DNA of 64,000 nucleotides, from positions 10,986,501 to 11,050,500 of the forward strand of contig NC_048539.1 in assembly GCF_902806685.2 (NCBI RefSeq), written 5' to 3'. This DNA comes from Maniola hyperantus (taxonomy: Eukaryota; Arthropoda; Insecta; Lepidoptera; Nymphalidae). Positions within the stretch are counted from its first letter, which is position 1. Each line of letters begins with the position of its first letter. Of the stretch, positions 13,637-25,870 are shown in pieces. Below the pieces are notes generated by a model. It saw only the letters and a list, made by a program, of their open reading frames with translations. It did no database searches and was not told the origin of the DNA. Position numbers and translations under genes: made by a program.

Positions 13637-14185
13637 CTTACATTTGTGTTAAACGTACTTCTTATCATGCAATTGAGCAATATTAAAACAGGAAAACTAT
13701 TTTTTTATAGTTTTTGTATATTTAGGTAATCAAAAGTTCTTGGAAATCTAAATAGGCACTTACACAAGTACCTACCTATTTAGATAGGTACTGGCTTTAA
13801 ATGTTCACGGAATGTTTGAATGTTCATTTACACGGAAACCATTATTTATTTAATTTTATTCGATTAACTAAGTATATGTAGGTAAATATAATACTTACAT
13901 AAAATAGCTCTACCTAGGCATATTCCTATACTTAAGTAGGTAAGTACTTATTTATAATATAATATAATATAATATTTATTTATTTAAACAACTCAGTACA
14001 GTAATCAACTCTCTGGAATCCTGACCCCTAAACTAGGAAATCCCGTGTCTTAGGGGCGATTTATGTGGATTATTAAAATAGTTGAAACGTATAGTTTCTA
14101 GTTCAACAACAGTTGAAAGAATTGAGAACCTATACCTACCTACTAAATAAGTGTCTATATAATAATATGCAACTTTTGCCATTTA

Positions 14186-14627
14186 AAAAAAACCGGCCAA
14201 GTGCGAGTCAGGCTCGCGCAACGAGGGTTCCGTACTCCAGTCGTATTTTTTAGACATTTTGCAGGATAATTCAAAAACTATGATGTATAAAAATAAATAA
14301 ATCTGTTTTAGAATGCACAGGTGAAGACCTTTCATATGATACCCCACTTGATATAGTTATCTTACTTCGAAAATTGAAAATACTAATTATTAGTTCATGA
14401 CCACAATTTAATTTTTTTTGTGTGATATAACCACAAATTCACGGTTTTCAGATTTTTCCCCGAATGTCAGCTATAAGATCTACCTGCCTGCCAAATTTCA
14501 TGATTCTAGGTCAACGGGAAGTACCCTGTAGGTTTCTTGACAGACCGACAGACAGACAGACAGACAGACAACAAAGTGATCCTATAAGGGTTCTGTTTTT
14601 CATTTTGAGGTACGGAGCCCTAAAAAT
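14186..14627 (+). repeat. Dispersed CCGGCCAAGTGCG...GGTACGGAGCCC element, near full length
   Basis: It starts AAAACCGGCCAAGTGCGAGT, has ACTTCGAAAATTGAAAATAC and GATTCTAGGTCAACGGGAAG, a GACA-rich run, and ends TTTTGAGGTACGGAGCCCTA. It is about 440 bp. Other copies: 1-139 (end only), 28172-28587 (-), 32053-32486 (+), 36764-37392 (-), 44417-44766 (-). Confidence 0.7.
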
Positions 14628-17600
14628 ATTAGCCATATTAAATGACTAATTGGCTTGTGATTGCGATAGTGGTTTAACCCACACTCTCCACACTTCAAAG
14701 ATATGTAAGGTAGGTACATAGATTTATGTAGATATTATACTATCTAGTGATTATATCTAACTACATATTTTCTATGAATTTATTTTACTTTGAAGCTCTT
14801 ACTTCATAACGGTAAAAAGCTATTCGTTTAGCATTTGAGTCAATGGACGCAATGTCTCAAAATGATTACCATCTCTATGCGTACCGTTTTATTTTCGAAA
14901 GTAGATATTTCTAAGAATGAAAAATAAATAAAGAGCTACCTATCGGCTATCAAGGTAATTGACAAGGATGAAAAGTGAAATCTATTTTAGAAGTGCCGTT
15001 CTCTTTCGTTTGCTTACCTATAGCAAACAAGTCTACATATTTGTACCTACGTACGGCAGTGCTTATTGTTAAAGCTCTCTACCTATTGAACTTAAACGAT
15101 AAATAATGCTATTCTTGTTGTAACAGTGCATTGTAGCCAATAGTGAGCGAGCGTCAACCAATGAGAGGTGATTGCAATTCAACCGAAATCGAGCCCTTGG
15201 ATGCTCTTATTTTGTGGTAGAGAGCAGGGGTGTTACGGATATTCGCCTCCGCATCCGTAAATTCGGAACATCCGCATTAATTCAGACATCCACATCAATT
15301 AATGCGGAGCTTTCATGGATGCGGATTCGTATTTGTAACAAGTAACGACCCTGGTAGAGAGTAGAGAACCAGCTTTATTTTGCACTTTCTTCACTTCGCA
15401 TCCTTTGGGTCCTGGGCACATCTAGTGGGAAACTAGTCGAAGCTCTAATTTTTCAAACCATCTCTATGCCAAAGTAATATATTAATTAAGTAAGTACATG
15501 AAGATCATTTGAGGTAAGCGACCGTGACACACACTGAAGTCCGTAAAGTCAACCTTTTAAGGATAATATAAGTACTTACTCAAATGGAAGTTCCATTTGA
15601 GTAAGTATATTATTTTTACACTCCATTTAACATTTAACACCTATGTACAAAGAGACATAAAAAGTCTTGTCTACATAGATTGAGGACATCACGGTCGTTA
15701 GAAGGTGAAGGCTGAAGATAGATGAACACGCGCCTGCTTGCGGATTGTTTTGATCATCGAATTGACGGTCTTGATAGTTATAGGTACTTATGCGGATAGT
15801 ATACGTGCAAGGTTTTCAATATGGCTTACGTGGAAGAGGCCTTAAGGGCTATACACGTTCAAGTTTAGACAAGCGTGCGTGAGATGTGCAGCCGTTCAAG
15901 TTGTCCTAAGCAGGTATACTATTTTCCTTATATATAAAAGAAAAAGGTGACTGACTGACTGACTGACTGATGGACTGACTGATCTATCAACGCACAGCTC
16001 AAACTACTGGACGGATCGGGCTGAAATTTGGCATGCAGATAAAGGATTTTTGAAAATTCAACCCCTAAGGGGGTAAAATATAAGTTGGAAATTTATATAG
16101 TCCACGCGGACAAAGTCGCGGGCATAAGCTAGTTACATATAATTTTGTACTTCACATCCTACGCGTGCTATTTAAATTTTTAACTGAACATTCAATCGAA
16201 ACTAATTTGGACCGCGGCCCAGTCAAACAAGGTAAAAGCCTCAGCCTACATTTACGAATCGTTTTCCTGATTTGGTTGAATTTGTTTTATTATTTACCGT
16301 TATCCTAAAATCGCGATGATGGAAAATCGCAAGTTTTACATACCGGGGCTAGTTGACTAAAACCAATTTCAATTATCATACCGTATCAGAGTCATAACCC
16401 TGAGCTTGTTCAGGAAAACCTCACACTAGTTATAGTGCGAGGTTTTCCTGAACAAACGAAACGAACGAAAACGTGGACCGATACGTGTGTGGCTTGCATT
16501 AAACTCGATGAACGGGTAGGTTCATAACGGACAGGCTCGTCTGTTCAGTCTAAGTTTAGAACCTTTTAAGAAATATTTCTTAGAACTAGAAGATTGTCTA
16601 TTTATTGGTTGCAAATAATAACTTAAATGATTGCACCTGTAAGTTTTACTCACGTGCCAACTTTACATGATTAACTTACAACTAATTAAAAATCTAAACA
16701 TAAATTAATTACGTAAACTACTTAAAACTAACAGGTGTAATCGCGGAATTAATGTAATGAAATAATTGTAGTAAGTATGTTTTGTAAAACCTACTTATGT
16801 AGGTATTACAAAACTTATTTATCTAATAACTTATACCTAGGTAGGTAGGTGTCTACTAACGTGTTACAAAACAACTGATGACTATTTTATTTGGTATAGG
16901 TACTAGCTGTCCATCGAAAATGTCAGTATTTGCCAAATAGGCCAACTGATGATTGCATCATTTTGGTGGCTTCTATGTAATCAAGTTCTATTACTGTCAC
17001 TGTAGGTGTAGTCACCAGGGACGAGATTATATTTGCCTACTCAGTGGTACCTAGTTACTATGTTTATCGTGAACGTGTTTCTGTTATGAATTGGGATGAT
17101 GACTATGTCTAAAATAAATTATTTTTTAGGAATTGCTAAATAGAGGGTCTTCCAGAATTCGTAAAATCCACTCCCGCTCTTTAGTTTTAACTTTGTTAAC
17201 CATTTTAAATTATCGATTTTACAAAAAAAAGTACGTCTAATTACGTCAAACGTGTATGACGTCGCAACTGAAAATTTCATACAAGTTCCCTTACTAAGCG
17301 TTAGTTATACTAGTTTTGACGTTCGATAAAAAGTCAGTGATTTGACTAGTAGTTATCATCCCTATTATAGTAGACCTATAAACTATACGTTCATATCATA
17401 AGGTTAGTAAAGTTGTTACCTTAGAATAACAACTCGTTGTTACCTACATAATGAAAGTTTTGCATACGTAGATTATTTTAAAAGAGTGCGTGAAACCGAT
17501 CAACTAACACGCATAAGGTCTACCTAGGTAGATATATAGGGTTTCGTAGTCATGTTTATAAAAAAATTTAGAGTCAAAAATACCACATAGTCATGAATGA

Positions 17601-19322
17601 TAATACTGAGAAATAAGATAAATGAGATAAGAAATACCCACACATGGATAGTGATAATTGTTCCTAGTCCTAGATACTAATAACAGAGTGAACTAAGTAC
17701 TAATAACTTATAAGAAGGTACCTAGGTATCTAATTACACAACACTATTCAAAGTTGATGTAATTTCCACGTCCGTCATTGCCAATCATACAAAATCACAC
17801 TCACCTAAGTTTATTTGATATGCCATACATTTCAACGCTTCATATCATATTATTATCACTAAATAAATTACTCTTATGTCGTGGTTATTATTTACTATCA
17901 CGACCACTACGTCAAGTATTCATTTCTAAATATTTGATAAAATAAATACCGCATATTCCAACTGAATTTACAACAATGCGATAGGTACCTAGGTAACTCG
18001 TGATATACCTACTTAGACTGTAGAGTCATTTCAGTCAAACAATAGGGTCTTGGAGAGTAGTAATAAAATGATATGATTTTTGTATATTTGTACCACTAAA
18101 ACTGTACCAAAATTAAATCCAATGTTCGTGATTTTGATCAAAACGGTTTAAAGTTATAAGGTAAAGTTTCAGGAGTTCATTCAGTTGTTTGGCTCCTCCT
18201 GTAAAATTTTATTTCGTACAATTATATACCTACACCATTTTGATCGCCAGCTCCTCATTGGATAGATATTCCATAATATGAAAATTTTAATCTAGTCACT
18301 CTAAAAGTATGGCGATAAAAGATTCCGTCAAGTGTGTTCTGGCTTCAAATGAAGCTGTCTAATGTCTATACCGTTATTGTAATACGTGCAGTCCAACTTA
18401 AATATTGGATGACGGCAATTTGCGCAATTCCATGTTTGCAGAAGACCACCACACACAGTCACCACAATGTGTGCCATTGTCCTCCACGCGGCTGACGTGT
18501 GATGCCCATTGTACCTAGGTAGGTAGGTATACGCAAAGTTTCAACCAGCCAAATGTTTAAGACGATACGAGAAGATACGCATGGCTGCATTTGTGTAATT
18601 TCCGCCAAAGGTAGATCGTGACGTAAGCAAATACGAGTAGGTACTAAGAACATAATTTTTATTTTGGGAAAATCCCGCAGTTTCCAGAAATATGACAAAA
18701 CAAAATGAAAATATCTATTCATTTGTTGATGTTTATGAAATTTTTAATATCAACTTTTTGTATAGTTAGTGATTAGTCTTATCTCTCTTCAATCGTCAAT
18801 CGTCATCAAGATGATAAAATTGACATGAATCAATAAACAATGAGGGATATTCTTGATAATATATCAGTAGATATATAATATATCAGTAGAACCAAAAGTT
18901 GGCCTCAGGCCCAAATAAATACATATTAATTAAGTTGTAACAATTTTTGAATTTGAATTCAAGCCTATAGGTACATGGTAGGTATAATACGTACAGTACG
19001 GTCAACCTAGATACCATAAATCATAAAACTACATCATACATGTTTATATGTATAGGTATATCTATAGCTATTCTGCTGATTTGTAAGTGTTAATGATATT
19101 ATAAATGCGAAAGTGTGTTTGTTTGTTGGTTTATTGGTTTGTCCTTCAATCACGTCGCAACGGAGCGTCGGATCGACGTGATTTTTTGCATGGGTAAGAC
19201 CTGGATAGTGAAAAGTAGCCTATGTACTTTTATGCCGGAAAATCAAAGAGTCTCAACGGGATTTTTAAAAACTTAAATCCACGCGTACGATGCCCGCGCA
19301 TCAGCTAGCAATTAAACAATGT

Positions 19323-19475
19323 GGCTAATTCCGTTGTACACAATCTCTAAACTAAACTAAAATGGCACGTCTAAACCTATTGCTATCCCTATCATAATGT
19401 TGCTTGCGGAAAAGGAAAGCACTAGATTTAGACCTTCTAATTTAGTTTAGTTTAGAGATTGTGTACAAGAGAATC
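19323..19475. mobile_element. Inverted-repeat MITE (GTTGTACACAATCTCTAAAC family), copy 1
   Basis: The left end GGCTAATTCCGTTGTACACA, then ATCTCTAAACTAAACTAAA, is mirrored by TTTAGTTTAGTTTAGAGATT then GTGTACAAGAGAATCGGCC. Copy 2 is at 21278-21439 with the same ends; a fragment lies near 34477-34520. Confidence 0.72.
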
Positions 19476-21277
19476 GGCCCCAATATTCTCTATATTTATT
19501 CAAGTGAATTTTTACGTAGACGACTACGTCACGTCGTTTCGTAACATTGTAAACATTTTTTTTAAATTAAAATGCGTACCTAATCATTTGAAGCCATTGC
19601 AATTGCTACCGCGGTTGATTCGTTGCACTTGTGCAGCGACCGACATATTGGCTGAATCATGACTGAATATGATTTATCGGCGTTTTATTAGAGGCACGTG
19701 TACGAGTCATGATAGGATCCTTACTTGTTCTTGGGTATCAAATTTCTTTATAGTCAACTATATATTAAGAATATTAAGTAGCAAGTCCTTACTTATTAGA
19801 AAATAGACCTGATAAGGCATCTGTTCTAAAAATCCAGTCAGCGAGTGAATAAGACCTATGTTTGGAGTTTCTTTGTAGGATGCACCTTTCAGCGAAGGGC
19901 AACAATAAACACGAATTTTATTATTAAGTAATCACAGTTAGCGACAGCGTCAAGTAAAAAGACTGGACGATAGGGGACGGGGATGTGTTTGCAGATGGGT
20001 AGATAATAGATAATACTTTATGGTTGTACGCGCTGTTGCTGGGAATCCTTTTTTATTGCGAGATAGGCTTGTGCTTGACGACAATCGTGTAATTATAAAA
20101 AAACAATGTTGAGGTCTAAGTTGAAGTGCGCCTGCATAGAAGATGCCTAATGCCTATTCACTATTCACACTTCCTTGAAGGTATTTAAGTAAGTTATATA
20201 TATCTACGTGGCAGGAAACACGGACGCTGGAAAGGCATTTCACACCTTAGCGGTTCGTATCAGAAACGTTGAGCAAAAATGTTTCGTACGCGTAGGGGTA
20301 GCCTGGATGTCGATCACGTAATATTATGGATTATGGGTATCAACGTTCACGGTTGCTCACTGTTCTGTGGTATGAATGTATGAATACTTTACTTACGACT
20401 TCTTACCTATTGGTAGAACAGTGAGGAGGAAGAAAGTTGTGAAGTTCCTGAGCGCACTCTCTAAAGTATATCCGAAAGGCCGATAAGGCGACATTGCGTC
20501 GCGCATTGGTGCTGTAGGTAAGTGGTTGATCACCAACAATTCTTCGGCCGCCACGATCTATCGAGTCTAATGCATCGAGTTTTGGATTCTTTGTATGATA
20601 AGTAGAAACAAAGAAATCTGTAGACTCTTTGTCTCAACCCAAAGGATGAGAAAACTGTAGCATCAATGAGTTGACAACATTATTTCTACAGAATGAAGGC
20701 ACAGTCACGTTTTCCTTCTACATTGATAACGTGGCAAACTTTATTAGCCTAATTTTTAGAGTTCCGTACCCAAAGGCTAAAACGGGACCCTATTACTAAG
20801 ACTCCGCTGTCCGTTTGTCACCAGGCTGTATCTCATGCACCGTGATAGTTAGACAGTTGAAATTTTCACAGATAATGTATATATATATAATGACAAATAC
20901 GAAAAAACAATAAAATAAATCTCCCATACAACAAACGGGATTTTCTTGGCCGTTTTTGTAGATAATGGTACGGACCCCTTCGTGCGCGAGTCCGACTCGC
21001 CTTGGCCTTTTACATTATGTTTCGTTCGAAAATTCGCCAACCTACTAACCGAGTTGGGAAGGTTTCCGAGTTGGCACAGATAAAAAAGAGTAGGTATAAT
21101 CTAAATGAGACCATTTCGCGGAAGCGCCAGCACATATCCGTTTTGCGTTGTGAGTGACGTCCCGTTTCTAATGTTACGATGTCTCATCGATTCACTAACA
21201 AAGTTGCAAGAAAATTAAGAAGGATCCCAATTAGTTTCTACCTTCTAAATTTTAAGTAAGTATACGCATAATAGTAA

Positions 21278-21439
21278 GGCTAATTCCGTTGTACAAAATC
21301 TCTAAACTGAATTAAAATGGCACGTCTAAATCTATTGCCGAAAAATATTGCTATATTGCTTGCCGAAAAGGATAGCAAAAAATTTAGACATGTTAATTTA
21401 CTTAGTTTAGTTTAGAGATTGTGTACAAGAGAATCGGCC
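21278..21439. mobile_element. Inverted-repeat MITE (GTTGTACACAATCTCTAAAC family), copy 2
   Basis: Same ends and same internal block (AAATGGCACGTCTAAATCTA) as the copy at 19323-19475, with a longer loop (TTGCCGAAAAATATTGCTAT). Confidence 0.72.
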
Positions 21440-22194
21440 CCATTTTTTAAATTATCGTGCAAAATCAGTTAAATAATTCAGCTCACACTTCAGTTAAATA
21501 ATTCGTTGGCCAGATCTCGTTTTTTATTACTTTTCCCTGAAATTTCTCTCCCCCAGTCGAGTTTTTTTGTTATTCTTATGTTTATTCTATCTGTGAAAAC
21601 TTGTCATTAGCTTTAATCTACTTCTGTTTTTACCTATTCATTTTTCATATTAGCTGTAAGTTTTCCTGTTAAATTTAAAAAAAAAAAATGACGAAAAAAT
21701 ACGACTGTAGTACGGAACCCTCGGTGCGCGTGTCTGACCGCACTTGGCCGATTGTTTGAATGGCTCAAATTCTTCTCTACTAATAAGTTTAAGGTGGATA
21801 GGGATCTACGAATAGGCCAGCGGAAGAAATTTAGACTTATAAACCTTTTGTATATCGTTGAACAGAATATAATAATAAATAATAAGGCTTCAATTCTGTT
21901 ACTTACAGTTGTATTTGAGGACAGGCAATGCATGTGTTGCATTGCATGACTGTCCTCAAACATAATAATTGTTGGCTCCATGGCTCTACCGACATCAATA
22001 TTAAAGAGCTGAAAATGAATTGCCTGTGTTACCACTTGTCCATATCACAATTTAAATTCAAAGTTCAAACAAAGGAATTAGCGATGACTAAGCGGCACGC
22101 ACATTGTTCACGCGTCAAAACAAAGGACTGCCAAAATAGATCACTTAGGTATTCTAAAGTAGGTTGCTGCCTTTAAAATAGATTTCCTGCCTCA

Positions 22195-22490
22195 TCATCA
22201 TCATCATGATCAACCCATCACCGGCTCACTACAGAGCACGGGTCTCCATTCAGAGTGAGAAGGGTTTTTGGCCATAGTCTACCACGCTAGCCATGTGCGG
22301 ATTGGTAGACTTCACACACCTTTGAGAACATTATGGAGAACTCTCAGGCATGCAGGTTTCGTCATGATATTTAATTAATTAAAACGCACATAACTCCGAA
22401 AAGTTAGAGGTGCGTGCCCGGGATCGAACCCCCGACCTCCGATTGGAAGGCGGATGTCCTATAACCACTAGGCTACCACAGCTTTCCCTC
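22195..22490 (-). mobile_element. Full-length tRNA-derived SINE
   Basis: Best copy of the family. On the minus strand: head with TAGCCTAGTGGTTATAGGAC (A-box region) and GTCGGGGGTTCGATCCCGGG (B box), then ACTTTTCGGAGTTATGTGCG, GCATGCCTGAGAGTTCTCCA, ATCCGCACATGGCTAGCGTG and a TGATCATGATGATGATGATG tail. A degraded copy follows at 22832-23085 in the same orientation. Confidence 0.8.
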
Positions 22491-22621
22491 CTGCATAAAA
22501 TGAATTGGTTTCTATTTAGACATAATTATTATGGGTTAAGCTTCTGCGTTAGAGCTTTAGGTATATGTCTGAATAGAAGGCCTGTATTGGATAAGAGTGG
22601 ATGATTAGTGAAAAGAACTAC

Positions 22622-22790
22622 AGAACGCGGCAGAAAATAATGTGCGAACGACAATTTGGCTTTGTAGAGCGTTGTCTCTGTCACTCATACCTATATTATG
22701 ACGTTTTGTCGGTCTCAACGACAGGACAATGCTCTACAAATCCGCTATCTCCTTCTAAAGGTCGATGTACATTATTTTCTGCCGCGTACT
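22622..22790. mobile_element. Inverted-repeat MITE (CGACCTTTAGAA family), copy 1
   Basis: Left AGAACGCGGCAGAAAATAAT and right, reversed, AGTACGCGGCAGAAAATAAT. Inside, TTTGTAGAGCGTTGTCTCTG is mirrored by a block of the form ACAATGCTCTACAAA. No coding frame. Confidence 0.72.
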
Positions 22791-25468
22791 GTACTTTTTC
22801 TTCAGTGAGGAAATTTTCCAAATCAGCATCATCATCATGATCAATCCATTGCCAGCTAACTACTGATCACGGTCAGGATGAGAAAGGTATTACGGAGACA
22901 ACCACGTTGGCCAAGTTCGGATTTGCAGACTTCACACAACTTTGTGAACATTATGAAGAACTCTCAGGCATGCAGGTTTTATCGCGAAGTAATTGTGATA
23001 ATTGCTTAAAACGCATATATAACTTCGATTAGTTAGGTTGGGATAGTAGGGGACCCCTGACCTCGAATAGGAGGCGAGGTGGACGTCTTGTTTCCCTCAT
23101 TATTGTTTTGATCACGTACCTCTACCTATAGAGTTAATATCAAGCATACAGGACCTCTACCGCCCTCGCTCTTTTATCAGGTCCATAGTTTTTAGAGCCG
23201 CTATTTTTTACTGCTATCGACCTGAACTGAAAGTTATTATAGCGATCTTGTTAGAAGTGAGATTTAATAATAGCTGGTCAAATAGTAGAGGCCGCTATTC
23301 GGTATATTGTTCGCTGTGTGGACATATTGAAACAAATACTATATGCTATCCTATTTGCTAACAGGAACTGAGTTTATTTCAATCTCTATGTAATATTAAG
23401 TAGGTAAAAGAAAAATCCTACATCTATTCGACTTTTCGTCCGCCTATAAATAAACCGTTGAGCTATTTGTTAGATGAAACCTATTCATATTTTAATCTGT
23501 ATAGAAAATTAGTTCGAGTCAAAACGATTTTCTGGACATCACTCAAACTATAGATAGTAGATACGCCATTTAGTTGCGCATATTAAAATTTAAATAAAAA
23601 CTGTCCAATTTTATTTAAATAAAAATTCACAGAGAATAACTGCAAAGTTGAGTTTACTACCTCAAACCATTTCTGATATGAAGAGCCTTGAAACTCGGAC
23701 AGACAGGCTGACATTTGGACGGCAAAGTGATCCTATAAGGGTTCCCTTTTTCCATTATGAAGTACGGAACCCTAAAAATAAGATATCGATGTCGATAACT
23801 GGTATTGCTGTCTCCTTTCGAGAGAGTAGGTAAGTAATAATTGCCGGACTTTGCTCCTTGTTACTGGTGAAAGTGAGGCTAAAACTGTACCCTTTCTTTC
23901 GGGTTTGACGACTACACCTAACTAAATATTACATAGTATCTATTATGTTCTTTTCATGAATAACTCTCTATCTTCTTTTTGTACCTATTCTACTCCCTCT
24001 TCAACCTCTCGCATTGCCAAGGGTCACTGGTAGAGATCTCTCATAGAGATAAGTGCTCCTCGGTCCACTTTTACTCTCTTTTTCTCTTTATTGTAAATGT
24101 TTTGGTACAAATTAAATTAAATGTTATTATTGGTAGGTACAGTAGTACTTTTTTTGATTTAATGTAATTATTAAAGTGTCGCATTATCCCTTAAAGTTAA
24201 ATTGATTAACCTAAATGGCCCATGCTGTAGTCCCAGACAGAGAAATAAAATTAAAATGATTTTATATTTTTTTATTAAGTACATAATTCGCAAATTACTT
24301 TAGTGGAAAAGCTGCAGATTTTCACCAAGCATTTAGATTTTTTCAAGCTTTTTAGGCGCTCCTTCTTAGGCTGAATCATCACTTGGCAGCAGGTCTGATT
24401 GCAGCCAAGCGCTAATGTAGGTAATAAAAATAAAAATAAAGTAGGTAGGTACGCGATTTCCAAAAAGGAGAGATACAAAGAATGTCAAACTAAACCATGG
24501 TTAATTGCTTGGTGAAATTAGGAAAGCTGGTGCTTGGTGAAATTAGGAAGGCTAGTAGAAAGGTAGTAGGTATAGACCTAGAGTAGCTCGTGCCGACGCA
24601 GAGTATTTCAAAGAACTCTACGTCGTGACCTCGATGCAATTTGGTGTTAATTGAACGATCACAGCACAACCGCGTCGAGAGGCGAGACGAATGACCCACA
24701 TTTATTCCATTCGTGTTATACTTGACATCCTTTGTATACAGTTAACGCTGGTAGGTACTCGTATAAGGATTTAAATAGGTACTAGCTGATGCCTGCGACT
24801 TCATTCGCGTGGAGTTAGGTATTAAAAATCCCGTGGGAACTTTTTGATTTTCCGGGATAAAAAGTCACTCTCCAGGTCTTTAACTATACCCAAGCAAATA
24901 ACGTCGATCTGTTGCTCCGTTGCAACGCGATTGAAGGACAAACCAACAAACAAACAAACTTTTGCATTTATAATATGGGTAGTGATTATGCTTATAGCGT
25001 GTAGTTACCCCTCTTGGGAAACCCCTTTTTATGAGGAACGACGGTCATTGAACTGAGTAGGTACTCTTAATAGTTTTGATAATATCGTCGAATAGTTTAT
25101 CGCGGCTTCATCCGCGTGGACTACATAAACTTCAAACCCCTATTTCACCCCCTTAGAGGATGAATTTTCAAAGATCCTTTCTTAGCGGATGCCTACGTCA
25201 TTATAGCTATCTGCATGCCAAATTTCAGCCTGATCCGTCCGGTAGTTTGAGCTGTGCGTTGGTAGATCAGTCGGTCAGTCAGTCTCACCTTTTCCTTTTA
25301 TATAGTTATATATAGGTACGTGACTTTTCCCGCTTTTCCTGCATGTTTTCGCTTTCCATGCACCAAACCATACCGATTTGTCTGTATCAGCGGATTATAG
25401 CAAATTAAGCTTTTGGTTCCTTGTACATTATCATGATTCATGGACTTCCGCTAACTATCGATATAAAT

Positions 25469-25627
25469 CTCGCAAATTGCTATTGCGCTGGAACCATGTC
25501 TCATTAACATCGAAAAGACATCATTTTAACGTCAGCCGAAATAAAAATATACCATCAGCTCGAAACTTCAGTCTAGTGCTGACGTCACTAAAATAACGGC
25601 CATGCGGGCCAACGGATTTGCGGGACT
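25469..25627. mobile_element. MITE with TGACGTCA-like palindromes, copy 1
   Basis: Left TCGCAAATTGCTATTGCGC and right GGATTTGCGGGACT are inverted-repeat ends, the right one mutated. The interior has TCGAAAAGACATCATTTTAA, then ACGTCAGCCGAAATAAAAAT and GTGCTGACGTCACTAAAATA. Confidence 0.65.
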
Positions 25628-25870
25628 TATACTAAGTAACTACCTTATTTTTCGCCGAACTATGCACCCAATATGTAATTTTACAGTTTACTATACAATA
25701 GAAGGCGTAACCCTAATAAAATATACTTAGTAAGTAAACTAATCTAATGAGGAATGTAAATATTTACCGAATGAACGAGGATGCTCAGATTTATCTACTT
25801 AATATTTACTGATTTGTTTGTTTTAACAATCTTTGAAAAATTAATTACTTTGCTGGTACCTAGGTAGTAG

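Noticed and set aside
18459..18722. 87-codon minus-strand frame as a missing oxygenase exon
   Set aside because: No oxygenase motif, no clear flanking splice sites in the needed phase.
21634..22035. 133-codon minus-strand frame
   Set aside because: It spans a repeat end, poly-T and a hairpin, has no domain, and its composition is like that of the AT-rich surroundings.
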